A stretch of 64,000 bases of DNA, from positions 434,001 through 498,000 of the forward strand of contig CAVOTA010000002.1 of the NCBI GenBank assembly GCA_963699055.1, given 5' to 3'. Source of the stretch: Bog-756 sp963699055. Lineage in GTDB: Bacteria > Actinomycetota > Acidimicrobiia > Acidimicrobiales > RAAP-2. Shown one piece after another: positions 16,611 through 24,653 of the stretch. Each line of letters begins with the position of its first letter. The stretch's first letter is position 1. The notes under the pieces were generated by a model. That model had not been told where the DNA came from. It saw only the letters and a program-made list of their open reading frames with translations, and ran no database searches. The position numbers were made by a program, and so were the translations under genes.

Positions 16611-18557
16611 ATGCACCCCTCCACCCACCGTCGGCGCCCGGGTGGCGCGTACCGCTGGACGGTCGCCGTGGTCGCCGTCGTCACCCTCCCGGTCATCGCC
16701 GGCGCCCCGTACGCCGGCGCCTCCCCGCGACGGGGCCCCGCGACCGATCGCCCGGCCACGTCGGTCCGCACCGCGCCGGCGATACCCCGGGTACGGGCGC
16801 TGGTCGACTCCGGCCTCCGCCGGGTGTCGACCGGGGCGACCGGGACCGACCCGGCGGGACCCCAGCCCTCGACACTCCACCGCGTCGGTGGCGCGCTCCC
16901 CCACACCTTCACCGCACCGGGCGGAGGGCCGGGCGCGGCCAGCGGGTCGTCGAACTGGTCGGGCCAGGTGCTCACCGGCGGGTCCACCACCGGGGTGGCC
17001 GGCGACTGGACGGTGCCCGCCGTGGTGCCGTCGACGGGAGCCCAGTACTCGGCCACCTGGATCGGTATCGACGGCACCTCCCCGTCCGGGACGCTGATCC
17101 AGACCGGCACGGAGCAGTCGACGGTGGACGGGACGACGTCCTACTCGGCGTGGGTGGAGGAGCTGCCGGATGCGTCGGTGCCGATCGATGCGGAGGTCGA
17201 GCCCGGTGACGCCATGCAGTCCACCGTCGTCGAGACGTCCGCCGACGTGTGGACGGTGACGCTGATCGACGTCACCGGGTCATGGGAGTTCAGCCAACCG
17301 TTCGCCTACACGACACCGGGGGCCTCCGCCGAGTGGATCGAGGAGGCTCCCACGGTCGGCGGGGGCCAGTCGACCCTGGCCGACTTCTCGAGTGCCACGT
17401 TCACCTCGATGGGGGTGGACGCCACCGGGGGCCAGACGCTCGACCCCGTCTACCTGATCAATCCGGCCGGCACGGCGTTCGTCGCCTGGCCCGGCGCCTA
17501 CGACCCGTCGTCCGCCTCCTACACCGACCACTACGGGACCCCGCCGCCCACGCTGGCGTCGCTGTCGCCGGTCCAGGGCGGTACGGACGGCGGGACCGTG
17601 GTGCAGATCTCGGGTCAATTCCTGTACGCCACCACGGCCGTCCACTTCGGCGCCACCTCGGCGGCGTTCCACTACGACGACAGCGGCACCCTGACCGCGT
17701 TCGCCCCGACCCGGGCGGCGGGCACGGTGGACGTCACCGTCACCTCGGCCGGCGGCACGAGCGCCGTGTCCGGGGCCGACCGCTTCACCTACGTCCAGTC
17801 GCCCCCCGTCGGGTCCGGTGGCTACGACATGGTCGGGTCGGACGGCGGGGTGTTCGTCTTCGGGGGCGGCTTCCACGGCTCCCTGCCCGGCCTCGGGATC
17901 CACGTGGACGACGTCACCGGCATCGTGCCGACCACCGCCGAGACGGGCTACTTCCTGGTCGGGGCGGACGGTGGGGTGTTCGCCTTCGACGCGCCGTTCG
18001 AGAACTCGCTGCCGGGGATCGGGGTCCATGTCGACGACATCGTGGGCATCGTCCCCACCCTCGACGACCAGGGCTACTTCCTGGTCGGGGCGGACGGCGG
18101 GGTGTTCGCCTTCGACGCGCCGTTCGAGAACTCGCTTCCGGGCATCGGGGTCCACGTCGACGACATCGTGGGCATCGCAACGACGCCGGACGATCAGGGG
18201 TACTGGGTCCTCGGGTCCGACGGCTCGGTGTACGCGTTCGGCGACGCCACCTCCTACGGCAGCGCCCCCGGGGGCGCCGTGGCGATCACCGCCACCCGGG
18301 ACGGCGGCGGGTACTGGGTCGTCGGGGCGAACGGATCGGTCACGGCGTTCGGCGACGCCCGCGGCTACGGCGACCTGCCGGGGCTCGGCGTCCCGGTGGA
18401 CGACATCGTGGCCATCGTCGTGTCACCCGACAGCGGCGGCTACGACCTGTTCGGCCGGGACGGGGGGGTGTTCAGCTTCGGCGACGCGCCCGATCTCGGG
18501 TCGCTGCCGGGACTGGGCGTGGTGGTCTCGAACGTGGTCGGAGCCGTTCCCACCTGA
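16611..18557 (+). CDS. Secreted G1-family glutamic endopeptidase (eqolisin) with TIG domain and propeller repeats
   Basis: 648 residues with a signal peptide (WTVAVVAVVTLPVIAGAPYAGA). Residues ~108-310 match peptidase G1: SSNWSGQVL near 113, YSATWIGIDG, then the putative catalytic Gln164 in LIQTGTEQ and Glu241 in AEWIEEAP, spaced 77 apart (the Gln/Glu dyad is established for scytalidoglutamic peptidase). A TIG/IPT domain follows (SLSPVQGGTDGGTVVQISG), then six ~42-residue GYFLVGADGGVFAFD-type repeats. Such enzymes cut proteins at acidic pH outside the cell. Two of the repeats are near-identical at DNA level. Confidence 0.88.
   Translation: MHPSTHRRRPGGAYRWTVAVVAVVTLPVIAGAPYAGASPRRGPATDRPATSVRTAPAIPRVRALVDSGLRRVSTGATGTDPAGPQPSTLHRVGGALPHTFTAPGGGPGAASGSSNWSGQVLTGGSTTGVAGDWTVPAVVPSTGAQYSATWIGIDGTSPSGTLIQTGTEQSTVDGTTSYSAWVEELPDASVPIDAEVEPGDAMQSTVVETSADVWTVTLIDVTGSWEFSQPFAYTTPGASAEWIEEAPTVGGGQSTLADFSSATFTSMGVDATGGQTLDPVYLINPAGTAFVAWPGAYDPSSASYTDHYGTPPPTLASLSPVQGGTDGGTVVQISGQFLYATTAVHFGATSAAFHYDDSGTLTAFAPTRAAGTVDVTVTSAGGTSAVSGADRFTYVQSPPVGSGGYDMVGSDGGVFVFGGGFHGSLPGLGIHVDDVTGIVPTTAETGYFLVGADGGVFAFDAPFENSLPGIGVHVDDIVGIVPTLDDQGYFLVGADGGVFAFDAPFENSLPGIGVHVDDIVGIATTPDDQGYWVLGSDGSVYAFGDATSYGSAPGGAVAITATRDGGGYWVVGANGSVTAFGDARGYGDLPGLGVPVDDIVAIVVSPDSGGYDLFGRDGGVFSFGDAPDLGSLPGLGVVVSNVVGAVPT
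17946..18197 (+). repeat. Tandem 126-bp repeat inside the G1 peptidase gene
   Basis: Two consecutive copies of a 126-bp unit start at 17946 and 18072, each coding for a 42-residue propeller repeat beginning GYFLVGADGGVFAFDAP. The DNA copies are almost identical, whereas the flanking repeats of the same family have diverged. This points to a recent in-frame duplication. Confidence 0.85.
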
Positions 18558-18703
18558 GCCCGGCGCGGGGTGACCCCCGGCGGATCGGCGCGGCCGACCG
18601 CCGCCGGTGGTGCACCAGGCGTCGACGGCCGGCCACCGGTTCCCGACCCCGCAGAACCCGTGAGGACTAGGTTGAGCCGACGCGGACCCTGAGAGTTGCG
18701 ATC

Positions 18704-19822
18704 GTGCTCGCCGGTGCGGTGCTGGTCGCCACCACCCTGTTCGCCGTGGACGCGGCCACCGCCGCCCCTGCGACACCGGGTGGATCGGCCCACGTCTCGA
18801 CCATCTGGCTGAAGATGGCGCATGCCTACACGCCCGACCCGGCGGAGGGCACCACCGACGACTACCACTGCGCGTTGCTGGACCCGCACGTCACCACGAA
18901 CTCGTACGTCATCTCCAGTCAGTTCTTCCCCGGGAGCCGTGAGGACCACCACGCCGCGCTGTTCCTGGTGCCACCGTCGCTGAGCGCGACGGCCGAACGG
19001 GACAACCAGGTCGGCAAGGGCTGGTCGTGCTTCGGTGAGGGCGCACTCCCGAACACTCCCCTCGCCGACCTCGCGGCCGTGCCGCTCATCAGCGTCTGGG
19101 CCCCGGGTCATGGGGCCGACGACCTGCCCAAGGGGACCGGGCTCCTCCTTCCGGCTGGGAGCCTGGTGATCATGCAGGTCCACTACAATCTGCTGGTCGG
19201 CGACAAGCCCGTCAAGAACTCGCTGGTGCTGCACACGGTGCCCACGACGACCCGTCTCCAGGCCCTCCATCTCGACCTGATGCAGGCGCCACCGAACATC
19301 CCCTGTTCGCCCGGCGTGACCGGTCCGCTGTGCGACCGCACCGCATCGCTCGCCTGGCTGGGCCAACGGTTCGGCCAGAGCGTCGTCGACGAGGTGACCG
19401 GGATCGAGCTGCTCTGCGGGGAGAACCCGTCCGACCCACCGGTCGGCGACTCGGCCACCTGCACCTCGGCCGTCGGCACGAGCGGCTACATCGTCCGGGT
19501 GCAGGCCCACATGCACCTCCTGGGCGTGTCGTTCACGATGGTGCTCAACCCGGGAACCCCCGAGGCGAAGACCATCCTCGACGTCCCCCGCTACAACTTC
19601 GACTACCAGAAGTCCTACAACCTGGCCACACCCGTCCCGGTCACCGCCGGGGAGCCGATCCAGATCAACTGCCAGTTCGACCCGACCCTGGGCCAGGAGC
19701 TGCCCCTCCTGCGCAAGGCCTCGGCCCACTTCGTGATCTGGGGCGACGGATCGGTGGACGAGATGTGCCTCGGCCTGGCGTGGACCTCGTCCTCGCTCCC
19801 GAACCGACACGACCCCGTCTAG
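18704..19822 (+). CDS. Secreted copper type II monooxygenase-like protein (PHM/DBH family)
   Basis: About 372 residues. All six copper ligands of peptidylglycine alpha-hydroxylating monooxygenase have counterparts: His82-His83 (REDHHAALFL), His160 (MQVHYN), His269 and His271 (AHMHLLG), and Met354 (DEMC). A hydrophobic N-terminus ending ATAAPA looks like a signal peptide. Known relatives hydroxylate peptides or dopamine with oxygen and ascorbate; the bacterial substrate is unknown. GTG 18704 is the only in-frame start after the stop at 18668, but has a weak ribosome site and no positive charge before the hydrophobic core, so the true start may be a rarer codon upstream. Confidence 0.85.
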   Translation: MLAGAVLVATTLFAVDAATAAPATPGGSAHVSTIWLKMAHAYTPDPAEGTTDDYHCALLDPHVTTNSYVISSQFFPGSREDHHAALFLVPPSLSATAERDNQVGKGWSCFGEGALPNTPLADLAAVPLISVWAPGHGADDLPKGTGLLLPAGSLVIMQVHYNLLVGDKPVKNSLVLHTVPTTTRLQALHLDLMQAPPNIPCSPGVTGPLCDRTASLAWLGQRFGQSVVDEVTGIELLCGENPSDPPVGDSATCTSAVGTSGYIVRVQAHMHLLGVSFTMVLNPGTPEAKTILDVPRYNFDYQKSYNLATPVPVTAGEPIQINCQFDPTLGQELPLLRKASAHFVIWGDGSVDEMCLGLAWTSSSLPNRHDPV

Positions 19823-19842
19823 TCGTCCTCCGGGTCGGATCT

Positions 19843-20304
19843 TCAGCCGGTCGGCAGCGTCGGTCGGCTCATACGGGCGGCCGGATAGCCCGGGGTGTCG
19901 ACGACCCGGATCTGCTCGAAGCCCATACGCTCGTAGAACGCCATGGCGTGGGGATTGGCGGTGACCTCCAGGGTCTCGACGTGCCGGTCGCTCAACCGGC
20001 CCGCGATGTCCCGCACCAGCGCCGATGCGATGCCCATCCGCATGCACGGGGGGTCCACGAAGAGATCCTCCAGCTCGGCGAGGCCGTCGGCGATCAGGTA
20101 CGTGGCGAATCCGGCAACGGTGCCGTCAGCACCTACGGCCACCCTCATCCGACCCTCGAGCACCCCTTCGTCCGACAGCACGAGCCACTCGGGGTGCTCG
20201 CGCAGGAGAGCGCGATCGTGCTCGTTCGACCAGGACGCCCGCTCGTACACCCCCTGGAGGTCATCCATGTCGGTGGGTTCGCCGTCGCGGATGAGGAAGG
20301 TCAT
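19843..20304 (-). CDS. GNAT-family N-acetyltransferase
   Basis: About 153 residues from ATG 20304 (GTG 20322 also possible). MTFLIRDGEPTDMDDLQGVY is the typical GNAT opening. LAELEDLFVDPPCMRMGIASAL is strand 4 with a slightly altered acetyl-CoA pyrophosphate loop, and NPHAMAFYERMGFEQI is the motif B end. It would acetylate an amine on a small molecule or protein; the target is unknown. Convergent with the copper monooxygenase gene, 20 bp apart. Confidence 0.9.
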   Translation of the reverse strand: MTFLIRDGEPTDMDDLQGVYERASWSNEHDRALLREHPEWLVLSDEGVLEGRMRVAVGADGTVAGFATYLIADGLAELEDLFVDPPCMRMGIASALVRDIAGRLSDRHVETLEVTANPHAMAFYERMGFEQIRVVDTPGYPAARMSRPTLPTG

Positions 20305-20398
20305 GACGCTGGATTGTCCCACGGCGACGGAGCAGCCCGGACGTCCTCTGGAAGCGGCTCGCTGCGACCGCCCGGCTCCGACGGCCTACCCTCAGGTC

Positions 20399-20719
20399 AT
20401 GATCTACCACCTGATGGAACGGAGCGACTGGGAGCGGGCGGAGCGCACCGGCACCGGGGTCGTCCCCGGTGAGGGCGAATCGTTCCTGCACTGCTGCGAC
20501 CAGGGTCAGCTCCACCAGGTCGTGACCGGCTGGTTCGCGGCGGGCGCAGACGTGGTGGCGCTCGTGCTCGACCCCACCCGGGTCGCGGGTGAGACGAGGT
20601 ACGAGCCAGGTTCGGCGGGCGAGCCCGAGCGCTTTCCCCATCTGTACGGGTCGATCCGCCCACAAGACGTCGTGGGCGTCGAGGGCGTGGAGCCGATCGA
20701 CGGCGACCGGCCCCGGTGA
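20399..20719 (+). CDS. DUF952 family protein
   Basis: 106 residues from ATG 20399. The layout MIYHLMERSDWERAE...GEGESFLHCCDQGQLHQVVTGW, then LVLDPTRV...ETRYEPG...FPHLYGSI, matches DUF952, a small bacterial family of unknown biochemical role whose fold resembles ADP-ribosyltransferase-like KptA relatives. The HCC position replaces the more common HCS. Divergent from the GNAT gene, about 95 bp apart. Confidence 0.88.
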   Translation: MIYHLMERSDWERAERTGTGVVPGEGESFLHCCDQGQLHQVVTGWFAAGADVVALVLDPTRVAGETRYEPGSAGEPERFPHLYGSIRPQDVVGVEGVEPIDGDRPR

Positions 20720-20799
20720 GGGGTCACCCTCGAGGTCCCGGACCGCCGGATGGCCCCCGCAGGTGCGCTTCCCGGATGAGCACGTCCTCCAGTTGAACT

Positions 20800-21117
20800 G
20801 TGGGATTCGCGACACTGCTCGCACTGATCGAACTGTGCGCGTGGTTCTTCGCGGCGCGCGCATTCCGGTGGAGGCGGTACGAACATGAATCGGAAGGGCG
20901 GCGGGAACGTCGGGATGCCGAACGCAGGCGTCACCACTTCCACGACTCCTGGACACGGAGGCCGATCAGGGTCGCACCGCCGAGGCCCACGCAGTCCGAC
21001 GATCGTCCGTCGGAGTGGCCCGTCGCTGGTCCGGCTCTCATCCCCGAACCCGGGCGTGACCCACAGCTGAACCTCCGGATCAGGAGGTGGCCACCACCGC
21101 GAACCCACTCGTCGTGA
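20800..21117 (+). CDS. Possible small membrane-anchored protein
   Basis: A 105-codon frame from GTG 20800. One hydrophobic helix (FATLLALIELCAWFFAARAF) is followed by a strongly basic region RWRRYEHESEGRRERRDAER and a Pro-rich tail. The helix-then-basic topology is credible for a small inner-membrane protein, but there is no recognised family and no clear ribosome site. The 3' end overlaps the convergent methyltransferase gene by 38 bp. It may be chance. Confidence 0.3.
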   Translation: MGFATLLALIELCAWFFAARAFRWRRYEHESEGRRERRDAERRRHHFHDSWTRRPIRVAPPRPTQSDDRPSEWPVAGPALIPEPGRDPQLNLRIRRWPPPRTHSS

Positions 21118-21898
21118 CGCCCACGGTGGCCAACTCGGTTCCGCTGAGGTACGTGTCGCTGAGCTGAGCACCGGAACACAGTTCATCGATCGTCCACCCT
21201 GCGTGCGTCATGAAGGCTGGTGCGTCGGCTGGATCCAGACGGAATCGCAATTCCTCCCCGCCGGCCGCCATGACCCGCCGGCCGACACGCCCCCGCTGGC
21301 TGCCCTGCTGCTCGAACCCCACGCCGAAGTTGACAGCCAGACGGCCACCCGGCCCGCTCAGCGACGATGCCAGCACGAGCAGCGAGGCCACCTGCTGCTC
21401 GGTGAGGTACATGGTGAGGCCCTCGGCGATGAATGCCGTCGGTTCCCCAGGCCTGAATCCGGCGATCACGAGCGATTCGGCAAGTGATGATTCGGTCACG
21501 TCGGCAGGTACGTACGTCGGTCCTCCGGCTGGGGCGCGGGTCCGCTTGTCCGATTGTGTCGACGCCAGATCGACCTCGAAGAAGGTGACTCCCGGTCGAG
21601 CGAATCTCCAGGCGCGGCTGTCGTATCCGGCTCCCAACACGACTACCTGGCGGACGCCCTCGTCGAGGACGTCGGCAACGAACTGGTCGTAGAAGCGGGT
21701 TCGGGCCCCGAGATAGGCGAACGTGCGATTGTGACCGAGTCGCCCGAACCCAGGGATCCGCAGGACGGCAGCAGCTCTCGCCCACCCAGGACGAAGCATC
21801 TGTTCGGCGAGGGGGTCGTCGACGACTCCCATCCAGTCCAGGTGCACCCGGGCCAGTGCGACCAGTGCGGCCGAGCGCGAGGTCCGTTCGGCCGCCAT
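21080..21898 (-). CDS. SAM-dependent methyltransferase, TIGR00027/leucine carboxyl methyltransferase type
   Basis: 272 residues from ATG 21898. The signature VRQVVVLGAGYDSRAWRFA is the SAM-binding motif I of the TIGR00027 family abundant in mycobacteria and other actinobacteria. Further landmarks are AYLGARTRFYDQFV before it and AFIAEGLTMYLTEQQVASLL after it. Substrates are generally unknown, with O-methylation of carboxyl groups the usual guess. It has no same-strand partner close by. Confidence 0.9.
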   Translation of the reverse strand: MAAERTSRSAALVALARVHLDWMGVVDDPLAEQMLRPGWARAAAVLRIPGFGRLGHNRTFAYLGARTRFYDQFVADVLDEGVRQVVVLGAGYDSRAWRFARPGVTFFEVDLASTQSDKRTRAPAGGPTYVPADVTESSLAESLVIAGFRPGEPTAFIAEGLTMYLTEQQVASLLVLASSLSGPGGRLAVNFGVGFEQQGSQRGRVGRRVMAAGGEELRFRLDPADAPAFMTHAGWTIDELCSGAQLSDTYLSGTELATVGVTTSGFAVVATS

Positions 21899-22204
21899 CG
21901 CCCATGATGGTATCGGCGGACGCCTTCCCTGGCGAGATCGCCCCGAGCGGCACGGCTCGCCGCTCGGTACGGAGACCACGCCGTGCCCTCCCCGCGGGTT
22001 GCGATGGTGTGCCGCATCGCTCGTGCCACCCTCTTTCGTGCCATCCAAGGTGGCCGCCGACGTGCTCGGGCACCTGAATTCTCGCAAGTCCTTCGCCATC
22101 CACCGCCGCCATGCCGGCACATCCGCTGGAGCGGGGTGAGCCCTGTCCCCGAGGTGCTCGGTGCAGCGGTTCGACGGCGGGAGCCGGAACCGATGCGTGT
22201 GGTT
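21899..22204. other. Intergenic stretch without a supported gene
   Basis: 306 bp between the methyltransferase start and the end of the RCC1-like gene. Open frames here lack family features or ribosome sites. It should hold the methyltransferase promoter; I see no clear -10/-35 pair or strong hairpin. Confidence 0.5.
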
Positions 22205-24340
22205 CTACTGGGAATCGACCACCTGGGGGGAGTCGTAGCCGATGGCACCGAACGCCCCGTCGGGCCCGCCGATGGACCCGTTGCCGACCTGACCGATTGC
22301 ATTCTCCCCCCAGCAGTCGACCCCGCCGGTCGAGAGCACCACGCAGTAGCCGTCGTCGTCGCTCGTCGCCGCCGTGGCGTCAGTGATGCCGGTGACCGAC
22401 TGGGGTGTGCTGTACCCAAACCCCTCATCGGCGAGTCCGGTGGTCCCATCGCCCAACTGGCCGTCGTCGTCGTTCCCCCAGCAGTCCATCGCACCGGTGG
22501 CGAGCAACGCGCAGTAGCCGAAGGTGTCGCCTCCTACCGCCCCGACGGCATCGGTGATGCCGGAGGTCGCCTGAGGCGTGTCGTAGCAGTAGTCGCCACC
22601 CTCGCAGCCGTCGGGTCCGCCGGTGGTTCCGTTCCCCAGCTGGCCGCTCCCGTTGATCCCCCAACACTCCACTCCACCGGTCGAGAGCACCACGCAGTAG
22701 CTCTCACCGTCGCTGACCGCCGCCACGGCGTGGGTGATGCCGGTGACCGGCTGGGGTGTGTCGTACCCGTAGACCCCGTCCGGCCCGTCGACGGTCCCGT
22801 TGCCCAGCTCACCGGACTGGTTGTCCCCCCAGCAGTCCACTCCGCCACTCGAGAGCACCGCGCAGAAGCCGAGTTCGTCACTGACTGCCGAGACGGCGTC
22901 GGTCATCCCGGTGACCACCTCAGGGGTGTCGAAGCAGAAGTCGCCACCATCGCAGACGTCGGGTCCATCGATGGTCCCGTTGCCCAACTCGCCGTTGGCG
23001 TTGTCTCCCCAGCACTCCATTCCACCGGTCGAGAGCACCGCGCAGTAGGTGCCGCTGCCATGGAGGTCGCTCACCACGGCCACCGCGTCGGAGATGCCGG
23101 TGACCGGCTGGGGCGTGTCGTAGCCGATCGCCCCGTCAGGCCCGTCGACGGTCCCGTCGCCCAGCTCACCGAATTGGTTGTCCCCCCAGCAGTCCACTCC
23201 ACCCGTCGAGCGGAGCGCGCAGTAGCCAGCGTTTGCGCCGCTGGTCACCGACACGGCGTCAGTGATGCCGGTGACCGGCTGGGCGGTGTCGAAGCAGTAG
23301 TCACCACCATCGCAACTGTCGGGTCCCCCGAACCTTCCATTGCCCAGCTCGCCGGCGCCATTCGCCCCCCAGCAGTCCACTCCGCCGGTCGACAGAAGCG
23401 CGCAGTAGCTGTCGGCATTGACACTGGACGCGATCGAAACGGCGTCGGTGACACCGGTGACCACCTGGGCGGTGTCGTAGCCTGAGACCCCGCCAGGTCC
23501 GCCAATGGTCCCGTTGCCCACCTGCCCGGCGTCGTTGTACCCCCAGCAGTCCACGCCGCCGGACGAGAGGACCGCGCAGTAGCCGTCGCCCTCTCCGTCG
23601 CTGGCCAACGACGTGGCGTCCGTCACTGGCGACAGCGGCGGCGGCGTCGTCGGCGGAGGGACCACCAACGTGAGCGCGGTGGTCGCCGTCGCCGTGCCGG
23701 TCGCGGTCATCGTGATCGCATAGTTCGTTGCCGACGTTCCCGTGTTGGCAGGCACGTCGACGTCGGCGATCACCGTGTCGGCCCCACCTTCGGCTCCACC
23801 CGCACACGGGAGCGTGACAGGCAGTCCCGCGAGGGTCGGGCTCGACGTGAACAGACAGAAGTCGCCGTACCTGACATTGTCGGTGAGGGTCACGTTGCCA
23901 CCAGCGGATGTCAGCGTCGATGGGATCGCCGCCAGCGCCGACACGGCTGGCGGCGGTGACTCCGGACGTACCGTCACGCCCACGGCTTTGGTCGTGACCG
24001 TCTTGGTTCCGATGACCGAAAGCTGGAAATACCGTTTGACGGCTGACTTCCCGGTGTTGGCCGGAAGCGTCACGGTCGTCGACACCGGTCCCGTGGTGCA
24101 CGGAACGGTCGCCGGCAGTCCCGTGATCGGTGTGATCGACGTGAACAGACAGCGACGGGCATTGGTCACGGTGGCCGACAGGGTCACGATCCCACCCGGG
24201 TTGTAGAGCTTCAGTGGTGAAGCGGTGAACCCCGCCACCGTGGGCTTCCGAATCGTCGCCGCCGCGGCCGCCCCTGCTGCCGCCAGGAATGCAGTCGCCA
24301 CTGCGACAGCGGCGATCACGCGAAACCATTTTCCGAACAC
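22205..24340 (-). CDS. Secreted RCC1-like repeat protein with alternating Cys-insert blades
   Basis: 711 residues from ATG 24340. A signal peptide (VIAAVAVATAFLAAAGAAAAA) is followed by two Ig-like regions, each with a Cys pair (RRCLFTS...VPCTTG; DFCLFTS...LPCAGG). From about residue 245 come eight RCC1-type units with the core YCAVLSSGGVDCWG. Units 2, 4 and 6 carry an extra Cys-containing insert, as in SCDGGDYCFDT; units 1, 3, 5, 7 and 8 do not. RCC1 folds are seven-bladed propellers, so eight units is unusual. Probably a disulfide-stabilised surface adhesin or ligand-binding protein; no enzyme motif seen. Confidence 0.85.
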   Translation of the reverse strand: MFGKWFRVIAAVAVATAFLAAAGAAAAATIRKPTVAGFTASPLKLYNPGGIVTLSATVTNARRCLFTSITPITGLPATVPCTTGPVSTTVTLPANTGKSAVKRYFQLSVIGTKTVTTKAVGVTVRPESPPPAVSALAAIPSTLTSAGGNVTLTDNVRYGDFCLFTSSPTLAGLPVTLPCAGGAEGGADTVIADVDVPANTGTSATNYAITMTATGTATATTALTLVVPPPTTPPPLSPVTDATSLASDGEGDGYCAVLSSGGVDCWGYNDAGQVGNGTIGGPGGVSGYDTAQVVTGVTDAVSIASSVNADSYCALLSTGGVDCWGANGAGELGNGRFGGPDSCDGGDYCFDTAQPVTGITDAVSVTSGANAGYCALRSTGGVDCWGDNQFGELGDGTVDGPDGAIGYDTPQPVTGISDAVAVVSDLHGSGTYCAVLSTGGMECWGDNANGELGNGTIDGPDVCDGGDFCFDTPEVVTGMTDAVSAVSDELGFCAVLSSGGVDCWGDNQSGELGNGTVDGPDGVYGYDTPQPVTGITHAVAAVSDGESYCVVLSTGGVECWGINGSGQLGNGTTGGPDGCEGGDYCYDTPQATSGITDAVGAVGGDTFGYCALLATGAMDCWGNDDDGQLGDGTTGLADEGFGYSTPQSVTGITDATAATSDDDGYCVVLSTGGVDCWGENAIGQVGNGSIGGPDGAFGAIGYDSPQVVDSQ
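22210..23640 (-). repeat. RCC1-type tandem repeat region (eight units)
   Basis: Eight units of roughly 150-190 bp, each containing a segment for the YCxxLSxGGVDCWG core and ending near xxVTGITDAV. Length alternates because of the extra Cys-containing insert in units 2, 4 and 6. The last unit, nearest the C-terminus, ends the protein. Confidence 0.8.
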
Positions 24341-24653
24341 GAGCCCCTCGTTCTCCGCTCAGCAGTCCCCCGCAGCGAATGGATCCCTGCGAGATCTGTA
24401 GGAAGTTCGCGATCACGTCGCTCCCGGTTACAACGGTACAGCCGTTGGTCATCGTGGCGGAAGGCCCTCTTGCCGAATTCGAGTGCTCCGTACGGTGCCA
24501 TCCGTCTGCTCCACGGCCATCACCTCGCTGCCCACCAGTCATCGACATTCTCCCTCGGCTGCTCGAAGGGGACACCATCCGCGAGTTCGTAGTCGATCCC
24601 ACCGCCAGACCGCCTCGATGCGTCCGGGCGATAGCATCGTTGGGAGGTAATCC
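24341..24653. other. Divergent intergenic region between the two giant secreted-protein genes
   Basis: 313 bp between the RCC1-like gene and the 1,897-residue gene. It must contain both promoters. GGGAGG precedes the right-hand TTG start by 6 bp. I see no confident promoter hexamers or operator palindrome, and no credible gene. Confidence 0.5.

Noticed and set aside
13605..16904. A 1,099-codon minus-strand open frame
   Set aside because: It is His/Gly/Glu-rich, has no domains, and lies antisense to the APC permease and the MFS gene; it is a high-GC shadow frame.
13868..17209. A 1,113-codon plus-strand open frame
   Set aside because: Arg/Pro-rich out-of-frame reading of the permease, MFS and G1 peptidase genes.
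17946..18197. Near-identical tandem units considered as a CRISPR-like or satellite array
   Set aside because: The repeats are in frame, encode propeller units and have no spacers.
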